Shown: one piece after another, positions 39,624-51,367 of the stretch
Layout: every line of letters begins with the position of its first letter
Numbering within the stretch: position 1 is the stretch's first letter
Assembly (NCBI GenBank): GCA_013215825.1
Contig: JABSQN010000003.1
Span: 62,001-126,000 of the forward strand
Direction: 5' to 3'
DNA length: 64,000 nucleotides
Source of the DNA: Piscirickettsiaceae bacterium
Lineage (GTDB): Bacteria; Pseudomonadota; Gammaproteobacteria; Nitrosococcales; Methylophagaceae
Made by a program: the position numbers and the translations under genes
The notes under the pieces: generated by a model
The model's database searches: none
The model's input: only the letters and a program-made list of their open reading frames with translations
What the model was told of the DNA's origin: nothing

Positions 39624-41122
39624 TGAATCAGGCTGAATTTGACCAGTTAGCCGAGCAAGGCTACAACCGTATCCCGATTGCTCGTGAAGTACTGGCAGAC
39701 TTAGATACACCATTAAGTACCTATCTAAAGCTAGCGGATGCACCCTACTCTTACCTACTTGAATCTGTTCAAGGTGGTGATAAATGGGGACGTTATTCAA
39801 TTATCGGATTACCCTGTGAGACTGTTGTTCGTATTACAGGCTATGACATCGAAGTTAAGCATTGTGGTGACGTTATCGAAACCACAACTACGGATGATCC
39901 CTTATCATGGATAGAAAGCTTTAAATCACAATATAAAGTGCCTGATCTAGATGATTTACCTCGTTTTAATGGCGGTTTAGTCGGCTATTTTGGCTATGAT
40001 ACCGTACGTTATATAGAGCCTCGCTTAGGCGACAGTCCAAACCCAGATCCATTAGCTACGCCTGATATTTTACTGATGGTTTCAAATGATATTATTGTGT
40101 TTGATAATCTAAGCGGTCGCCTGTTCTTAATCGTACATGCTGATCCAAGCATCGATAATGCTTATCAAAAGGCACAGCAGCAACTTGATTCACTGACAAC
40201 AGATTTAAGAACGGCCACCCCGTCTTATAATTCATCGAATAAAGGCAATGAAGTCAATGAAAAAGACTTTATTTCCGGCTTTACGCATGATGGTTTTATT
40301 GATGCGGTAAAAAAAGCCAAACAATACATTACCGATGGCGACATCATGCAAGTGGTGTTATCACAGCGCTTATCCATTCCTTTTTCAGCCCAACCGATGG
40401 ATTTATACCGTGCGTTACGCACTTTAAACCCCTCACCTTATATGTTTTATCTCAATCTTGAAGACTTCCACATTGTTGGCTCATCACCTGAAATATTAGT
40501 ACGAATGGAAGATGATGAAATCACCGTGCGCCCTATTGCTGGCACACGTCCTCGTGGTAAAACGGAAGAGGAAGACCTAGCACTAGAACAAGACTTACTA
40601 GCCGATCCCAAAGAGCTTGCCGAACACCTAATGCTTATTGATTTAGGTCGTAATGATGCCGGACGCGTTAGCCAAATTGGTACAGTGAAACTCACTACAA
40701 AAATGATTGTAGAGCGTTATTCTCATGTGATGCATATCGTCTCCAATGTCACCGGGAAAGTGGTCCCTAATATGACCTGTATTGACGCATTACGAGCCAC
40801 CTTTCCAGCGGGAACAGTAAGCGGTGCGGCAAAAGTGCGTGCCATGGAAATCATTGATGAATTAGAGCCGGTAAAACGTGGCATTTATGCCGGTGCGGTT
40901 GGCTATTTATCATGGTCGGGTAATATGGATACCGCCATTGCTATTCGTACTGCTGTGATTAAAGATAACACCTTACACATTCAAGCGGGCGCGGGTATCG
41001 TCTATGATTCTGTACCTGAAATGGAATGGCTTGAAACCTTGAATAAAGCACGTGCTGTTTTTCGCGCAGTAGCCATGGCAGAATCAGGCTTAGACGTTTC
41101 TAATCAGTCCCAACATAAGTAG
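39623..41122 (+). CDS. trpE: Anthranilate synthase component I
   Basis: Makes anthranilate from chorismate and ammonia. 499 residues. The N-terminal feedback domain has the typical [18 protein letters not shown] element; the C-terminal chorismate-binding domain has [30 protein letters not shown] and [18 protein letters not shown]. Start ATG 39623 is inside the gph stop (TAATG). No trp leader peptide is seen. First of trpEGDC, which lie with gaps of 9-18 bases. Confidence 0.97.
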   Translation: MNQAEFDQLAEQGYNRIPIAREVLADLDTPLSTYLKLADAPYSYLLESVQGGDKWGRYSIIGLPCETVVRITGYDIEVKHCGDVIETTTTDDPLSWIESFKSQYKVPDLDDLPRFNGGLVGYFGYDTVRYIEPRLGDSPNPDPLATPDILLMVSNDIIVFDNLSGRLFLIVHADPSIDNAYQKAQQQLDSLTTDLRTATPSYNSSNKGNEVNEKDFISGFTHDGFIDAVKKAKQYITDGDIMQVVLSQRLSIPFSAQPMDLYRALRTLNPSPYMFYLNLEDFHIVGSSPEILVRMEDDEITVRPIAGTRPRGKTEEEDLALEQDLLADPKELAEHLMLIDLGRNDAGRVSQIGTVKLTTKMIVERYSHVMHIVSNVTGKVVPNMTCIDALRATFPAGTVSGAAKVRAMEIIDELEPVKRGIYAGAVGYLSWSGNMDTAIAIRTAVIKDNTLHIQAGAGIVYDSVPEMEWLETLNKARAVFRAVAMAESGLDVSNQSQHK

Positions 41123-41131
41123 AATTCAGCT

Positions 41132-41710
41132 ATGTTATTAATGATCGACAATTATGATTCATTCACCTATAACCTAGTTCAATACTTTGGTGAATTAGGT
41201 GCAGATGTACACGTTCATCGCAATGATAAGATTAGTATTGCTGAAATTGAAGCCTTAAACCCAGATCATATTGTGATCTCACCGGGGCCTTGTACGCCGA
41301 ATGAAGCCGGAATTTCTCTTGAGGTGATTAAACACTTTGCCGGAAAAAAACCGTTATTAGGGGTTTGTCTTGGCCATCAGTCTATTGGTCAGGCCTTTGG
41401 CGGTGACATTATTCATGCGCGTAAAATCATGCATGGTAAAACCTCCCCTATTTATCACAATGATACTAGTGTCTTTAAAGGACTCAATAATCCTGTTACC
41501 GCAACACGTTATCATTCATTAGTCATTGATAAAACAACGCTCCCTGATTGTTTCGACATCACCGCTTGGACACAAAATGAAGATGGTAGTATGGATGAAA
41601 TAATGGGGATTCAGCATAAAACATTGCCGATTGAAGGCGTGCAATTTCACCCTGAATCTATTTTGACTGAACAAGGTCACGCCTTGTTGAAAAACTTCAT
41701 TGATCGTTAA
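41132..41710 (+). CDS. trpG: Anthranilate synthase component II (glutamine amidotransferase)
   Basis: Supplies ammonia from glutamine to TrpE; in many gammaproteobacteria the same subunit also serves aminodeoxychorismate synthase (PabA). 192 residues. Class I amidotransferase triad: Cys in [17 protein letters not shown], His and Glu in [10 protein letters not shown]. Nine bases after trpE. Confidence 0.96.
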   Translation: MLLMIDNYDSFTYNLVQYFGELGADVHVHRNDKISIAEIEALNPDHIVISPGPCTPNEAGISLEVIKHFAGKKPLLGVCLGHQSIGQAFGGDIIHARKIMHGKTSPIYHNDTSVFKGLNNPVTATRYHSLVIDKTTLPDCFDITAWTQNEDGSMDEIMGIQHKTLPIEGVQFHPESILTEQGHALLKNFIDR

Positions 41711-41728
41711 TCAAGCAAAGAACTCATC

Positions 41729-42742
41729 ATGAATTTACCTAATGCTATAAAAGCGGTGATTGCTCAAAAAGACTTATCAACTGATGATATGTCTTCGGTG
41801 ATGCAACTCATTATGACTGGCGAAGCATCACCGGCTCAAATTGGTGGTTTCTTAGTCGGTTTACAGATGAAAGGCGAAACCATCACTGAAATTGCCGCAG
41901 CGGCTAAAGTGATGCGTAGTTTAGCGACACCAGTTGAAATTACCGGCGATCATATTGTTGATACCTGTGGTACCGGCGGCGATGGCGCCAGCACCTTTAA
42001 TGTATCAACCGCAAGCGCTTTTGTGGTTGCCGCTGCCGGTGCTAAAGTTGCCAAACATGGTAATCGTTCGATTAGTAGTAGCTCCGGCAGTGCCGATGTT
42101 TTGGAAGCGGCGGGGGTTAATTTAGATATTAGCCCAGAGCAAGTGAAACACTGTGTTGATACCGTTGGTGTTGGCTTTATGTTTGCCCAAAAACATCATG
42201 GCGCAATGAAATTTGCCATCGGCCCGCGTCGTGAAATGGCGGTACGGACTATTTTCAACTTACTTGGCCCATTAACTAACCCAGCACAAGCTCCCAATCA
42301 GGTCTTAGGTGTGTTTGATAAGCAATGGGTTGAACCAATGGCACACGTTTTAAAAGAGCTAGGCAGTGATCATGTATTAGTGGTTCATGCTGATGATGGG
42401 CTTGATGAAATAAGTATCGGTTCTGCAAGCAGCGTTGCCGAACTGAAAGACGGTGTTATTACAAACTATACAATCCAGCCTGAAGACTTTGGTCTGCAAC
42501 GCTGTGACATTGCCCAGTTAGCGGTTAATAATGCCCAACAAAGTCTTGCGATCATCAAAGATATCTTCGCGGGTAAGCAAGGCGGCGCCCGTGATATCGT
42601 TGTCCTCAATGCAGGGGCGGCTATTTATGCTGCAGATCTCGCAAATAACTTAGCAGATGGCATCAAACTCGCACAAACTCATATTGATAATGGCAATGCA
42701 CAAGTAAAACTTGATGCGCTTATTGCTTGTAGTAACTCATAA
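41729..42742 (+). CDS. trpD: Anthranilate phosphoribosyltransferase
   Basis: Joins anthranilate to PRPP. 337 residues. The PRPP motif is [17 protein letters not shown] near residue 75, followed by [21 protein letters not shown] and [18 protein letters not shown]. Separate from the amidotransferase, unlike the fused enterobacterial TrpGD. Lies 18 bases after trpG. Confidence 0.97.
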   Translation: MNLPNAIKAVIAQKDLSTDDMSSVMQLIMTGEASPAQIGGFLVGLQMKGETITEIAAAAKVMRSLATPVEITGDHIVDTCGTGGDGASTFNVSTASAFVVAAAGAKVAKHGNRSISSSSGSADVLEAAGVNLDISPEQVKHCVDTVGVGFMFAQKHHGAMKFAIGPRREMAVRTIFNLLGPLTNPAQAPNQVLGVFDKQWVEPMAHVLKELGSDHVLVVHADDGLDEISIGSASSVAELKDGVITNYTIQPEDFGLQRCDIAQLAVNNAQQSLAIIKDIFAGKQGGARDIVVLNAGAAIYAADLANNLADGIKLAQTHIDNGNAQVKLDALIACSNS

Positions 42743-42756
42743 CAAAAGAATTAAAC

Positions 42757-43554
42757 ATGGCTGATACACCTGATATTTTAAAAAAAATAATTCAACGTAA
42801 ATTTGAAGAAATTACTGAGCGCAAAGCGAAAGTCTCTCAACAGCAATTGATTGAAGTGGCTGAAAAAGCAGACACTCCACGTGGTTTCGTCGCGGCCATT
42901 GAAGCCAAAATCAATGCCGGAGAAGCAGCGGTGATTGCTGAAATTAAAAAAGCATCGCCAAGCAAAGGTTTATTGCGTGAAAACTTTATTCCTGCTGACA
43001 TCGCCAAAAGCTACGAACAACATGGCGCGGCTTGCTTATCTGTATTAACCGACCATGATTTCTTTCAAGGCCATGAGTTCTACTTGCAAGAAGCACGTGA
43101 AGCTTGCTCATTGCCTGTTATTCGCAAAGACTTCATTGTTGATCCTTATCAAGTATTTGAAGCAAGAGCGATTAGCGCTGATGCTATTTTATTGATTGTA
43201 TCGGCACTCAATGATGATCAGCTACTTGCGCTTAGCGATCTCGCTATGCAGTTAGATATGGACGTGTTAGTTGAAGTGCATGATTTAGTCGAATTGGAAC
43301 GTGCGCTCTTATTAAACTTACCACTTATTGGCATTAATAACCGCAACTTAAGCACATTTGAGACTAGCTTAGATACAACGTTAGATTTATTAGGTCGAAT
43401 ACCAGAAGGTCATACTGTAATTACAGAAAGTGGTATTCATACCCCTGAAGATGTCGCTTTAATGCGCGAACACCATGTTAATGGATTCTTAGTCGGTGAA
43501 ACCTTTATGCGTGCCGATAATCCAGGTGAAAAATTAAGCGAACTGTTTAACTAA
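42757..43554 (+). CDS. trpC: Indole-3-glycerol phosphate synthase
   Basis: Closes the indole ring from CdRP. 265 residues, TIM barrel, monofunctional (no TrpF domain). [19 protein letters not shown] holds the catalytic lysine, [11 protein letters not shown] and [18 protein letters not shown] the active-site loop, and [15 protein letters not shown] the phosphate region. End of the trp cluster; trpF, trpB and trpA are elsewhere. It converges with crp 18 bases away. Confidence 0.97.
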   Translation: MADTPDILKKIIQRKFEEITERKAKVSQQQLIEVAEKADTPRGFVAAIEAKINAGEAAVIAEIKKASPSKGLLRENFIPADIAKSYEQHGAACLSVLTDHDFFQGHEFYLQEAREACSLPVIRKDFIVDPYQVFEARAISADAILLIVSALNDDQLLALSDLAMQLDMDVLVEVHDLVELERALLLNLPLIGINNRNLSTFETSLDTTLDLLGRIPEGHTVITESGIHTPEDVALMREHHVNGFLVGETFMRADNPGEKLSELFN

Positions 43555-43572
43555 GCTGAATTCAGGACTCAA

Positions 43573-44244
43573 CTAATCGGAAGTATTTCCGCGATGTTCA
43601 TCATCATAGATAATCATCGTTTTTCCGTGAGCCCATAAAACACCTTGCTCTTGAAGACCCTTTAATACACGTCCTGCCATTTCTCGCGAACAACCAACCA
43701 TACGACTAATTTCTTGTCGTGTTACTTTGATTTGCTTGCCTTCTTCATGACGCATAGCGTCAGGTTGTGCCGCCAACTCATGTAATGCTGCTTCTACTCG
43801 TCCCGCCACATCCAAGAACACCATATCACCAGCTTTGCGTGTTGCTAACACTAAACGCTTTGCCATCTGTTCGGCAAGATGTTGCAATAAACTCGGATAG
43901 CATCTTTTAAGATCAGTATCCGCTAATAACTTTATTTGTTGGTAACTTATTTCTTCTGTTTTGCAATCGGTTCTGGCTCGAATGGTCACACTGCGTTCAG
44001 CAATATCCAAAAACAAACCTATTTCACCTAAAAAATCACCTTGGCTCAAATTGGCAAGAATTAGTTCCTCACCCTCTTCATTTTCCATGCTAACCGAAAC
44101 CGAACCTTCGCGAAGATAAAATAATGTATCCGCCTGATCACCGGGACGAATCAAAATAGACTTTGCCTGATAAGTTTTGCTATGACAGCAATGAAAAAAA
44201 TCCGCTAATTCTGTTTCTATTTTTTTATACTTCACATAATCCAT
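43573..44244 (-). CDS. crp: cAMP receptor protein family regulator (Crp/Vfr)
   Basis: 223 residues. The nucleotide-binding domain has GEELILANLSQGDFLGEIGLF and ERSVTIRA, the E and R-S that bind cAMP in E. coli CRP, and the C-helix Thr in KRLVLATRKAG as in Pseudomonas Vfr. The C-terminal helix-turn-helix has KVTRQEISRMVGCSREMAGR, and the end AHGKTMIIYDDE is close to CRP. Order trpC-vfr-osmC matches Pseudomonas. Divergent from osmC; I found no TGTGA-N6-TCACA site in the intergenic region. Confidence 0.92.
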   Translation of the reverse strand: MDYVKYKKIETELADFFHCCHSKTYQAKSILIRPGDQADTLFYLREGSVSVSMENEEGEELILANLSQGDFLGEIGLFLDIAERSVTIRARTDCKTEEISYQQIKLLADTDLKRCYPSLLQHLAEQMAKRLVLATRKAGDMVFLDVAGRVEAALHELAAQPDAMRHEEGKQIKVTRQEISRMVGCSREMAGRVLKGLQEQGVLWAHGKTMIIYDDEHRGNTSD

Positions 44245-44394
44245 CTGGAGTTCCTATTCTTTCAATGTACTGAATTAGCCACATGCTTGAACACTATAAC
44301 TCAAAATAATCACGATTAATAAACTAAACTGACTTCCAATGAACTAATATGGCAAAATTAACACTATTCCATCAAGTATCGGATACGTTTTAAT

Positions 44395-44814
44395 ATGAAA
44401 GCAAGAATCAAATGGGTTGAAGACCTACAATTTCTCGGCGAATCCGAGACAGGTCATACTATTGTTATGGATGGTCCTGAAGAATTAGGTGGTCATGGCA
44501 CTGGCATGCGACCAATGGAATTATTATTATTAGGAATGGGCGGCTGTACATCATTTGATATGATACAAATGTTGAAAAAAGGTCGCCAAGATATTCGTGA
44601 CTGTGTGGTTGAAATTGACAGTGAACGTAGTGATGAAATCCCAAAAGTATTTACAAAGATTCATGTACGCTACACCATCACAGGTAAAAATATCAAAGAA
44701 GCACAAGTAAAACGTGCGGTTGAATTATCCACTGAAAAATATTGTTCAGCCTCCCTTATGCTCGCTAAAACAGCAGAAATCACTCACGAATATGAGATAA
44801 TCAATGTCGATTAA
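44395..44814 (+). CDS. OsmC family protein (YhfA-like)
   Basis: 139 residues of the OsmC fold, thiol peroxidase-like. The region LLLLGMGGCTSFDMIQMLKK has the first family cysteine position and TEKYCSASLMLAKTAEI the second, as in YhfA. It is divergent from crp, the same neighbour as in E. coli and Pseudomonas, so this is the YhfA orthologue. Its role is unknown; a peroxide or sulfur-related activity is likely. Overlaps the next gene by 11 bases. Confidence 0.9.
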   Translation: MKARIKWVEDLQFLGESETGHTIVMDGPEELGGHGTGMRPMELLLLGMGGCTSFDMIQMLKKGRQDIRDCVVEIDSERSDEIPKVFTKIHVRYTITGKNIKEAQVKRAVELSTEKYCSASLMLAKTAEITHEYEIINVD

Positions 44815-46459
44815 TGATTTGAATTCAAGCCAGAAAATTTTTGACCGAATTGAACAGAGCTACCTTGCAACATGGTGCCGTTTCCATCCGGAATCAGCAT
44901 TAGAAGCGGGTATTGATGAACATGCAGGTAAATTAACCCCACATGATGATGAAAGTATCGGCATTCAAATTGTGCTTAATGAAAAATGCCTTGCCGCATT
45001 AGATGAAATCAATACGGAAGAGTTAGATTCTGATCGTCTAATTAATTATCAGGTATTACATGGCTGTGCCGAATTAGAACATCATAATTTGATGGATCAT
45101 GATTGGCGTCATCGTGATCCAACACGGTTTATACCTATAAATGCACTGCATCAATTAACCATTAGACCGGTTGAAATGTTCCATCAAGCATTAAAAAGTC
45201 GTCTAACGGCTATCCCCAATCATTTGCGTGATGCTAAAAATCATTTAACTGCCGCACCAGAAGTTATCCCTAAAGTTTGGTTAGAAATGGCATTAGCTGA
45301 AACAGAAGCGGGCAGTGACTATTGCCATCAGATGCACCAACATCCATTAATTCATCAAGCCCTTAATGACGATGATGAATTAGAACAAGCCATTGCTAAT
45401 ACTGCAAAATCATTAGACGATTTTGCACAAACATTAAAGCGACTGCAATCAAAAGCTGAAGGTGACTTTTCCTGCGGCAGCCGACATTTTGATCGCTTAT
45501 TACAATCACAACATTTTTTACCAATTAACTCGCATAAACTTCATCAGTTTGGTCAACAATTATTCGATAAAACCAAACAAGAACTCGATGATGCCTTAGC
45601 TAATAGCACGATCAGCCTAGATGAAATTCAACAACAACATCCTAATGCCGACCAACTATTAGCAACGTATCAACAAGAGATGCAAGCTGCGGAAGACTTT
45701 TTACGTGAGCATGATTTAGTAACACTGCCGGAAACACAATCACTAAAAGTCATCAACACCCCCGCATTCCTACAACATCAAATACCTTTTGCTGCTTATC
45801 TTGATCCCAGCATTGCCGATCTCAAACAAACGGGTTATTACTACGTTACACCAAGCAGTAATGATGCTGAATTAAGCGAACATAACTTTGCCGCCATCAG
45901 CCAAACCAGTGTTCATGAAGCGTGGCCGGGACATCATTTACAATTTGTCACTGCCAATCAATCCGCACAAGGCAATGCATTGATTCGTCGTCTTAACCCA
46001 AGTGCAACCTTATATGAAGGTTGGGCGCTTTATTGTGAACAAATGATGTTAGAACAAGGTTTTGAACGTCATCAAGGTCAAAAAATCATTATGCTTCGTG
46101 ATCGCTTATGGCGCGCCTTACGCATCATGATTGATGTTGAAATTCAAACCCAAGGTTTATCACTAGAAGATGCCGCCACTAAAATGGTTAACGCTCTCGG
46201 TTTTAGCCACAATCAAGCCATGGGCGAATTGCGTTGGTACAGTCAATCACCCACAATTCCAATGAGCTACGCCGTTGGTTGGGCGTTAATTAATGCCCTA
46301 CGCGATATTGTTAATCCTGCTGATAATACTGAACTAAAAGCATTTCACAACAAGCTATTAGCCAGCGGATCAATTGCCCTGCCCCTCGTTATTCAACATC
46401 AATTTGGTCAAGATATTTGGCTAAAATGTTGCCAACATGTTTTTGGAACAAGCGAATGA
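44804..46459 (+). CDS. DUF885 family metallohydrolase
   Basis: 551 residues, complete. Zinc motif is SVHEAWPGHHLQFV near residue 370 (H-E-x-x-P-G-H-H), and YEGWALYCEQMMLEQGF holds the second Glu. The C-terminal GELRWYSQSPTIPMSYAVGW is standard in DUF885. No signal peptide, so cytosolic. Substrate unknown, probably a peptide. It overlaps ycgL by four bases (ATGA). Confidence 0.85.
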   Translation: MSINDLNSSQKIFDRIEQSYLATWCRFHPESALEAGIDEHAGKLTPHDDESIGIQIVLNEKCLAALDEINTEELDSDRLINYQVLHGCAELEHHNLMDHDWRHRDPTRFIPINALHQLTIRPVEMFHQALKSRLTAIPNHLRDAKNHLTAAPEVIPKVWLEMALAETEAGSDYCHQMHQHPLIHQALNDDDELEQAIANTAKSLDDFAQTLKRLQSKAEGDFSCGSRHFDRLLQSQHFLPINSHKLHQFGQQLFDKTKQELDDALANSTISLDEIQQQHPNADQLLATYQQEMQAAEDFLREHDLVTLPETQSLKVINTPAFLQHQIPFAAYLDPSIADLKQTGYYYVTPSSNDAELSEHNFAAISQTSVHEAWPGHHLQFVTANQSAQGNALIRRLNPSATLYEGWALYCEQMMLEQGFERHQGQKIIMLRDRLWRALRIMIDVEIQTQGLSLEDAATKMVNALGFSHNQAMGELRWYSQSPTIPMSYAVGWALINALRDIVNPADNTELKAFHNKLLASGSIALPLVIQHQFGQDIWLKCCQHVFGTSE

Positions 46460-46734
46460 ACAGCTATATTTATAAAAGTAGTAAAAAAGAAGAACTGTAT
46501 ATTTATCTTGCAAAAAAAGATGATTTTTCAGATGTACCTCAAGCGCTATATGCCACCATGGGCAAAGAACCTATCTTTGTGATGGAAGTTGAATTGAGTC
46601 CAGAAAAAAAACTAGCACGTGAAGATGTAGTCAAAGTAATAGAAAACTTAGAAACACAAGGCTATCACCTGCAAATTCCACCGCCTATTGCCAGTGTTGT
46701 TAACTTTAAGGAACCTGCTAAATATATAAAGTAG
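46456..46734 (+). CDS. YcgL domain-containing protein
   Basis: 92-residue protein from ATG 46456, which overlaps the stop of the DUF885 gene by four bases; an in-frame upstream start at 46417 lies inside that gene. MNSYIYKSSKKEELYIYLAK and LSPEKKLAREDVVKVIENLE are typical of the YcgL family (PF05166), function unknown. Its last codons (AACTTTAAGGAACCTGCTAA region) are copied, with changes, in the tandem repeat that follows. Confidence 0.9.
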   Translation: MNSYIYKSSKKEELYIYLAKKDDFSDVPQALYATMGKEPIFVMEVELSPEKKLAREDVVKVIENLETQGYHLQIPPPIASVVNFKEPAKYIK

Positions 46735-46778
46735 CTTGGAATTATGACCATAAAGGGTCCCGTGATGGAAACCGTAGG

Positions 46779-47109
46779 TTGGACTTCAGTCCAACTTTAG
46801 ACCGCTATCAAATATCCACTGTTGGGTTGAAACCCAACCTACAATCAAGCGAACGGGAAATTACGCTGGTATTGCTAACGTTAAGGAACTTGATAAATAT
46901 ATTAAGTAGCTTGGACTTTAGTCCAACTTTAGACCGCTATCAAATGCCCACTGTTGGGTTTCAACCCAACCTACAATCAAGCGAACGGGAAATTATGCTG
47001 GTATTGCTAACGTTAAGGAACCTGATAAATATATTAAGTAGCTTGGACTTCTGTCCAACTTTAGACCGCTATCAAATGCCCACTGTTGGGTTGAAACCCA
47101 ACCTACAAT
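46779..47109. repeat. 132-bp tandem repeat, two full copies and one partial
   Basis: Units begin at 46779, 46911 and 47043, each 132 bases apart; the third stops after about 65 bases. Each unit holds two hairpins, TTGGACT...AGTCCAA and GTTGGGTT...AACCCAAC. It ends with a degenerate copy of the last ~30 bases of ycgL (TTAAGGAACCTGATAAATAT). The partial copy runs into mutS, whose TAG stop (47103-47105) lies within it. The 110-codon frame across it is not a gene, as it encodes only the repeat. Confidence 0.9.
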
Positions 47110-49646
47110 AATGCAATGAGTTGATACAATTTGTCTTGGGCTTGTTTCGGGGTTAAATCATCCGGATTTATCTGTTGTAGATATGCTTCTAGTGGTGATG
47201 GTTCAGCTACTTTCTGAAACAAATCTGCTTGCGGTGAATCTGGTGTTTGCCGCTTGCTCTCTAACTCTAGCAGTTTCACTTTAGCCGCCTTAATCACATC
47301 ATTCGGCACGCCAGCCAGTTGTGCAACTTGTAATCCATAGCTTTGATTAGCAGGCCCTGCTTTTACTTGATGTAAAAAGACGATTTTATCGCCATGTTCA
47401 ATCGCATCTAAATGGACATTACTTGCTTGATCATACAGTTCAGGAATTTGGGTTAATTCAAAATAATGGGTGGCAAATAAGGTATATGCACTAATATCAC
47501 GTACTAATTTTTCGGCACATGCCCATGCCAATGACAAGCCATCAAAGGTACTGGTTCCCCGCCCTATTTCATCCATTAACACCAAACTGTGTTGAGTAGC
47601 ATTATTAAGAATATTCGCCGCTTCACTCATTTCAACCATAAACGTAGAACGGCCTGATGCTAAATCATCGGATGCACCAATACGAGTAAAGATCTGATCA
47701 ACCAGTCCAATAACAGCGTGTTTTGCCGGCACATAACTACCAACATGCGCCATCAATACAATTAACGCCACTTGCCGCATATAGGTTGATTTACCCCCCA
47801 TATTAGGGCCGGTTATCATCAATAAGCTCTGCTGCTCACTAAACTCAACATCGTTCGGACAAAAATGTTCATCCATCACCTGTTCTACCACCGGATGCCG
47901 GCCTGCTGTGATGTTCATACTCGCCGTCATACTAAACTCAGGCGCGATATAATCCAAACTCTCCGCCCGCTCTGCTAGGTTTGATAAAACATCTAATTCA
48001 GCCAAGGCATTCGCCGACACTTCTAAGGCAGCCAAATCAGGCTCTACAAGATCAAACAAGGCTTCATACAATGATTTTTCTAATGCCAAAGCACGCTCAT
48101 TGGCACTCAATACTTGGTCTTCAAAACCTTTTAATTCTGGCGTAATATAACGCTCTGCATTCTTCAAGGTTTGCCTACGAACATATTCAATCGGCACCTC
48201 AATATGATGATTACGACTTATCTCAATAAAATAGCCATGCACACGGTTATAGCCCACTTTCAGAGTCGATACGCCGGTACGTTCACGTTCACGCTGTTCT
48301 AAATCCAATAAAAACTGATTGGCATGTTCACGAATATTCCGCAGCTTATCTAACTCGTCGTTATAGCCTTCAGCAATCACGCCGCCATCACGAATTAATA
48401 CCGGTGGTTCATCGACTAATGCAGTTGTTAATAGCGTTAATAACTCAGGAAAGGAACCTAAATCACGATCTAATTGAACTAATTTTGTGGCATTTAAATC
48501 ACTTAATAATTGATGCAGTTCAGGCAATGCCGACAAAGTATTTCGTAACTTCATAAAATCACGTGGACGCGCTGATTTCAATGCCAAACGTGCTAAAACA
48601 CGCTCAATATCACCCAAGGATTTTAACTGTGTTTGCAGTGATTCAACATCCTGCCCATCAATAAACTGCCCTATCGCCTGTTGCCGTTGTTTTAACACCT
48701 GATGATCGCGTAAGGGTCTCAATAACCAACGGCGTAATAAACGTGCGCCCATTGCAGTTGATGTTTTATCTAACACCGATAATAAGGTATGTTCACGCCC
48801 GCCCGACAAATTGGTTTCTAACTCTAAATTACGCCGTGTTGCGAGATCTAATTGAATACATTCACTCGCCATTTCAACCTTAAGCGATCGCAAATGTGGC
48901 AATGCCGTACGGTGTGTTTCTTGAGCATAATTAAGCAAACAGCCTGCCGCTACAATCGCTAACTCTAAACTTTCACAGCTAAAACAACGTAAGTCTTGTA
49001 CCTCAAAATGGTCACATAAACGACGTAAAGCACCCTCAAAATCAAAATGCCACGGCGGCACGCTACGCAATACCGATTCAAACTCAAGCAAGTCATCGCG
49101 CAATGATTCATCAAATAAGATTTCAGCCGCTTGCAGCCGTGCTAATTCAGCATGAAGAGCTTCTAAAGAATCCAGCTCACTTACAATAAACCGCCCACTG
49201 CTCATTTCAGCAGTGGCTAATCCATATCGACCTTTATGATGATGTACTGCGACTAATAGACTTTCATGTCGACTATCTAATAAGGCCTCTTCGGTTAATG
49301 TTCCTGGCGTTAAAATCCGTACCACTTGACGTTCAACAGGACCTTTACTGGTGGCAGGATCGCCAATCTGCTCACAAATAGCCACCGACACACCCATTTT
49401 TATCAACCGCGCCAAATACGTATCCGCCGCATGATAAGGCACGCCCGCCATCGCAATAGGCTCGCCATTACTTCTGCCACGCGCCGTTAAGGTAATATCC
49501 AATAATTCAGCAGCCCGATGTGCATCATCAAAAAACAATTCATAAAAATCACCCATGCGATAAAACAATAAATGTTCAGGATTTTCAGCCTTAATACGTA
49601 GAAATTGCTGGATCATCGGAGTGTGGGGTTGTGTGTTTTTTGCCAT
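47103..49646 (-). CDS. mutS: DNA mismatch repair protein MutS
   Basis: Recognises mismatches and recruits MutL. 847 residues. N-terminal mismatch clamp has the [15 protein letters not shown] (Phe-x-Glu type) segment. Walker A is [13 protein letters not shown] near residue 617, then [14 protein letters not shown] and [16 protein letters not shown]. Minus strand, converging on ycgL. Its last codons and stop lie in the 132-bp repeat, so the C-terminal end (after QLIAL) may have been altered by repeat insertion. Confidence 0.98.
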   Translation of the reverse strand: MAKNTQPHTPMIQQFLRIKAENPEHLLFYRMGDFYELFFDDAHRAAELLDITLTARGRSNGEPIAMAGVPYHAADTYLARLIKMGVSVAICEQIGDPATSKGPVERQVVRILTPGTLTEEALLDSRHESLLVAVHHHKGRYGLATAEMSSGRFIVSELDSLEALHAELARLQAAEILFDESLRDDLLEFESVLRSVPPWHFDFEGALRRLCDHFEVQDLRCFSCESLELAIVAAGCLLNYAQETHRTALPHLRSLKVEMASECIQLDLATRRNLELETNLSGGREHTLLSVLDKTSTAMGARLLRRWLLRPLRDHQVLKQRQQAIGQFIDGQDVESLQTQLKSLGDIERVLARLALKSARPRDFMKLRNTLSALPELHQLLSDLNATKLVQLDRDLGSFPELLTLLTTALVDEPPVLIRDGGVIAEGYNDELDKLRNIREHANQFLLDLEQRERERTGVSTLKVGYNRVHGYFIEISRNHHIEVPIEYVRRQTLKNAERYITPELKGFEDQVLSANERALALEKSLYEALFDLVEPDLAALEVSANALAELDVLSNLAERAESLDYIAPEFSMTASMNITAGRHPVVEQVMDEHFCPNDVEFSEQQSLLMITGPNMGGKSTYMRQVALIVLMAHVGSYVPAKHAVIGLVDQIFTRIGASDDLASGRSTFMVEMSEAANILNNATQHSLVLMDEIGRGTSTFDGLSLAWACAEKLVRDISAYTLFATHYFELTQIPELYDQASNVHLDAIEHGDKIVFLHQVKAGPANQSYGLQVAQLAGVPNDVIKAAKVKLLELESKRQTPDSPQADLFQKVAEPSPLEAYLQQINPDDLTPKQAQDKLYQLIALL

Positions 49647-49759
49647 TAAATTCTCATGCTCAATATTTGAGTCAATTTTAACCTAATACCGCTACTTCAG
49701 GTACACTTTGCATGATAATCAACAATATGAAATCTTTGTACGATACGTATTTATAAACT

Positions 49760-50260
49760 ATGCCTAAACTATCTGACCACGACCTATATCAACTCAGTGA
49801 ACACCTTGCATCGTGTTTACTAGATCGTCAATGGCTATTAGCCAGCGCTGAATCATGCACCGGTGGTTGGTTGGCCAAATGTTGTACTGATATTGTTGGT
49901 AGCTCTGCATGGTTTGATCGCGGTTTTGTCACTTATAGTAATCGCGCTAAACACGAGTTAATTCATGTGTCATCAACGACGACAGAGCAATTTGGTGCGG
50001 TTAGTGAACAAGTCGCTATTGAAATGGCTGACGGTGCTTTAGCTAATTCTTCTGCGGATATTACTGTATCTATTACCGGTATTGCCGGCCCTGATGGTGG
50101 CTCAAATGATAAGCCTGTTGGCACTGTTTGCTTTGCTTGGGCACAGAAAAATAGCGCAATAACAACTGCCATCCACCATTTTTCTGGCAACCGTGATTCT
50201 GTTCGACGGCAAGCAGTCAAGATTGCACTTGAAGGACTCATTAAAAACGCTAGAGACTAA
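49760..50260 (+). CDS. pncC: Nicotinamide-nucleotide amidase (CinA C-terminal type)
   Basis: Deamidates NMN to nicotinate mononucleotide in NAD recycling. 166 residues, so it lacks the N-terminal domain of full CinA. The site motifs are SAESCTGGWLAKCCTDIVG and SITGIAGPDGGSNDKPVGT. It lies 60 bases before recA, the usual cinA-recA arrangement of gammaproteobacteria. Confidence 0.94.
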   Translation: MPKLSDHDLYQLSEHLASCLLDRQWLLASAESCTGGWLAKCCTDIVGSSAWFDRGFVTYSNRAKHELIHVSSTTTEQFGAVSEQVAIEMADGALANSSADITVSITGIAGPDGGSNDKPVGTVCFAWAQKNSAITTAIHHFSGNRDSVRRQAVKIALEGLIKNARD

Positions 50261-50320
50261 ATGCCAATTATGGGATAATCACGCGTTTAATTAATTCGAT
50301 ATTCGCATAGGGTTATAACA

Positions 50321-51367
50321 ATGGATGACAACAAGAAAAAGGCGTTAGGCGCTGCTTTAAGTCAAATTGAAAAACAATTTGGTAAAGGCGCGGTAATGCG
50401 TTTAGGTGATGCCGCTGCTAACCGTGAGATTGATGTAGTTTCTACAGGGTCTATCGGACTTGATGTTGCATTAGGTGTTGGCGGTTTGCCACGTGGTCGT
50501 GTTGTCGAAATTTATGGCCCAGAATCGTCAGGTAAAACAACCTTAACCTTGCATGCCATTGCCCAAATGCAAAAGCTAGGTGGCACCGCAGCCTTTGTTG
50601 ATGCGGAGCATGCGCTTGACCCTATTTATGCTACCAAATTAGGCGTTAACATTGATGATTTACTGATTTCACAACCTGATACCGGTGAGCAAGCCTTAGA
50701 AATTACCGATATGTTAGTACGCTCTGGCGCGGTTGATGTGATTGTTATTGACTCTGTTGCAGCCCTAACACCAAAAGCTGAAATTGAAGGCGAGATGGGT
50801 GCTAGTCATATGGGTTTACAAGCCCGTTTAATGTCACAAGCATTGCGTAAATTAACCGCTAATATCAAACGATCAAATACATTGGTTATTTTCATCAATC
50901 AATTGCGGATGAAGATTGGCGTGATGTTTGGTAATCCTGAAACAACAACTGGTGGTAATGCGCTTAAATTCTACGCCTCTGTTCGTCTTGATATTCGTCG
51001 TATTGGCGCAATCAAAAAAGGCGATGAAATTCTAGGTAATGAAACCCGCGTAAAAGTAGTTAAAAACAAAGTTGCCCCGCCTTTCAAACAAGTTGTGTTT
51101 GATATTCTTTATGGTGAAGGTATTTCACATGAAGGCGAGTTAATCGATCTTGGTGTTGATAATAATATCGTTGAGAAGGCCGGCGCTTGGTACAGCTACA
51201 ATGGAACACGTATCGGACAAGGTAAAGATAATGTGCGTAACTATCTAAAAGAGCATCCTGAAATGGCCAATGAAATTGAAGCTAAAATCAGAGCTATTTT
51301 ATTACCGAAAAATGATGATTCTCCGGCAAAAAAAGAAACGGCAGCGGATAAAGACGACGCTAAATAG
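50321..51367 (+). CDS. recA: Recombinase RecA
   Basis: Strand exchange and SOS co-protease. 348 residues. Walker A is [14 protein letters not shown] near residue 67; [20 protein letters not shown] holds the L1/L2 DNA-binding loops. The C-terminal acidic tail (AADKDDAK) is present. The 60-base gap before it holds no CTGT-N8-ACAG LexA box that I can see. Its stop overlaps the GTG start of recX by one base. Confidence 0.98.
   Translation: MDDNKKKALGAALSQIEKQFGKGAVMRLGDAAANREIDVVSTGSIGLDVALGVGGLPRGRVVEIYGPESSGKTTLTLHAIAQMQKLGGTAAFVDAEHALDPIYATKLGVNIDDLLISQPDTGEQALEITDMLVRSGAVDVIVIDSVAALTPKAEIEGEMGASHMGLQARLMSQALRKLTANIKRSNTLVIFINQLRMKIGVMFGNPETTTGGNALKFYASVRLDIRRIGAIKKGDEILGNETRVKVVKNKVAPPFKQVVFDILYGEGISHEGELIDLGVDNNIVEKAGAWYSYNGTRIGQGKDNVRNYLKEHPEMANEIEAKIRAILLPKNDDSPAKKETAADKDDAK

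Noticed and set aside
44245-44394. A Crp binding site between crp and osmC
   Set aside because: No TGTGA-N6-TCACA or close match could be seen.
46779-47111. A 110-codon open frame across the tandem repeat
   Set aside because: It encodes the repeat three times, has no plausible start site and varies only as the repeat does.
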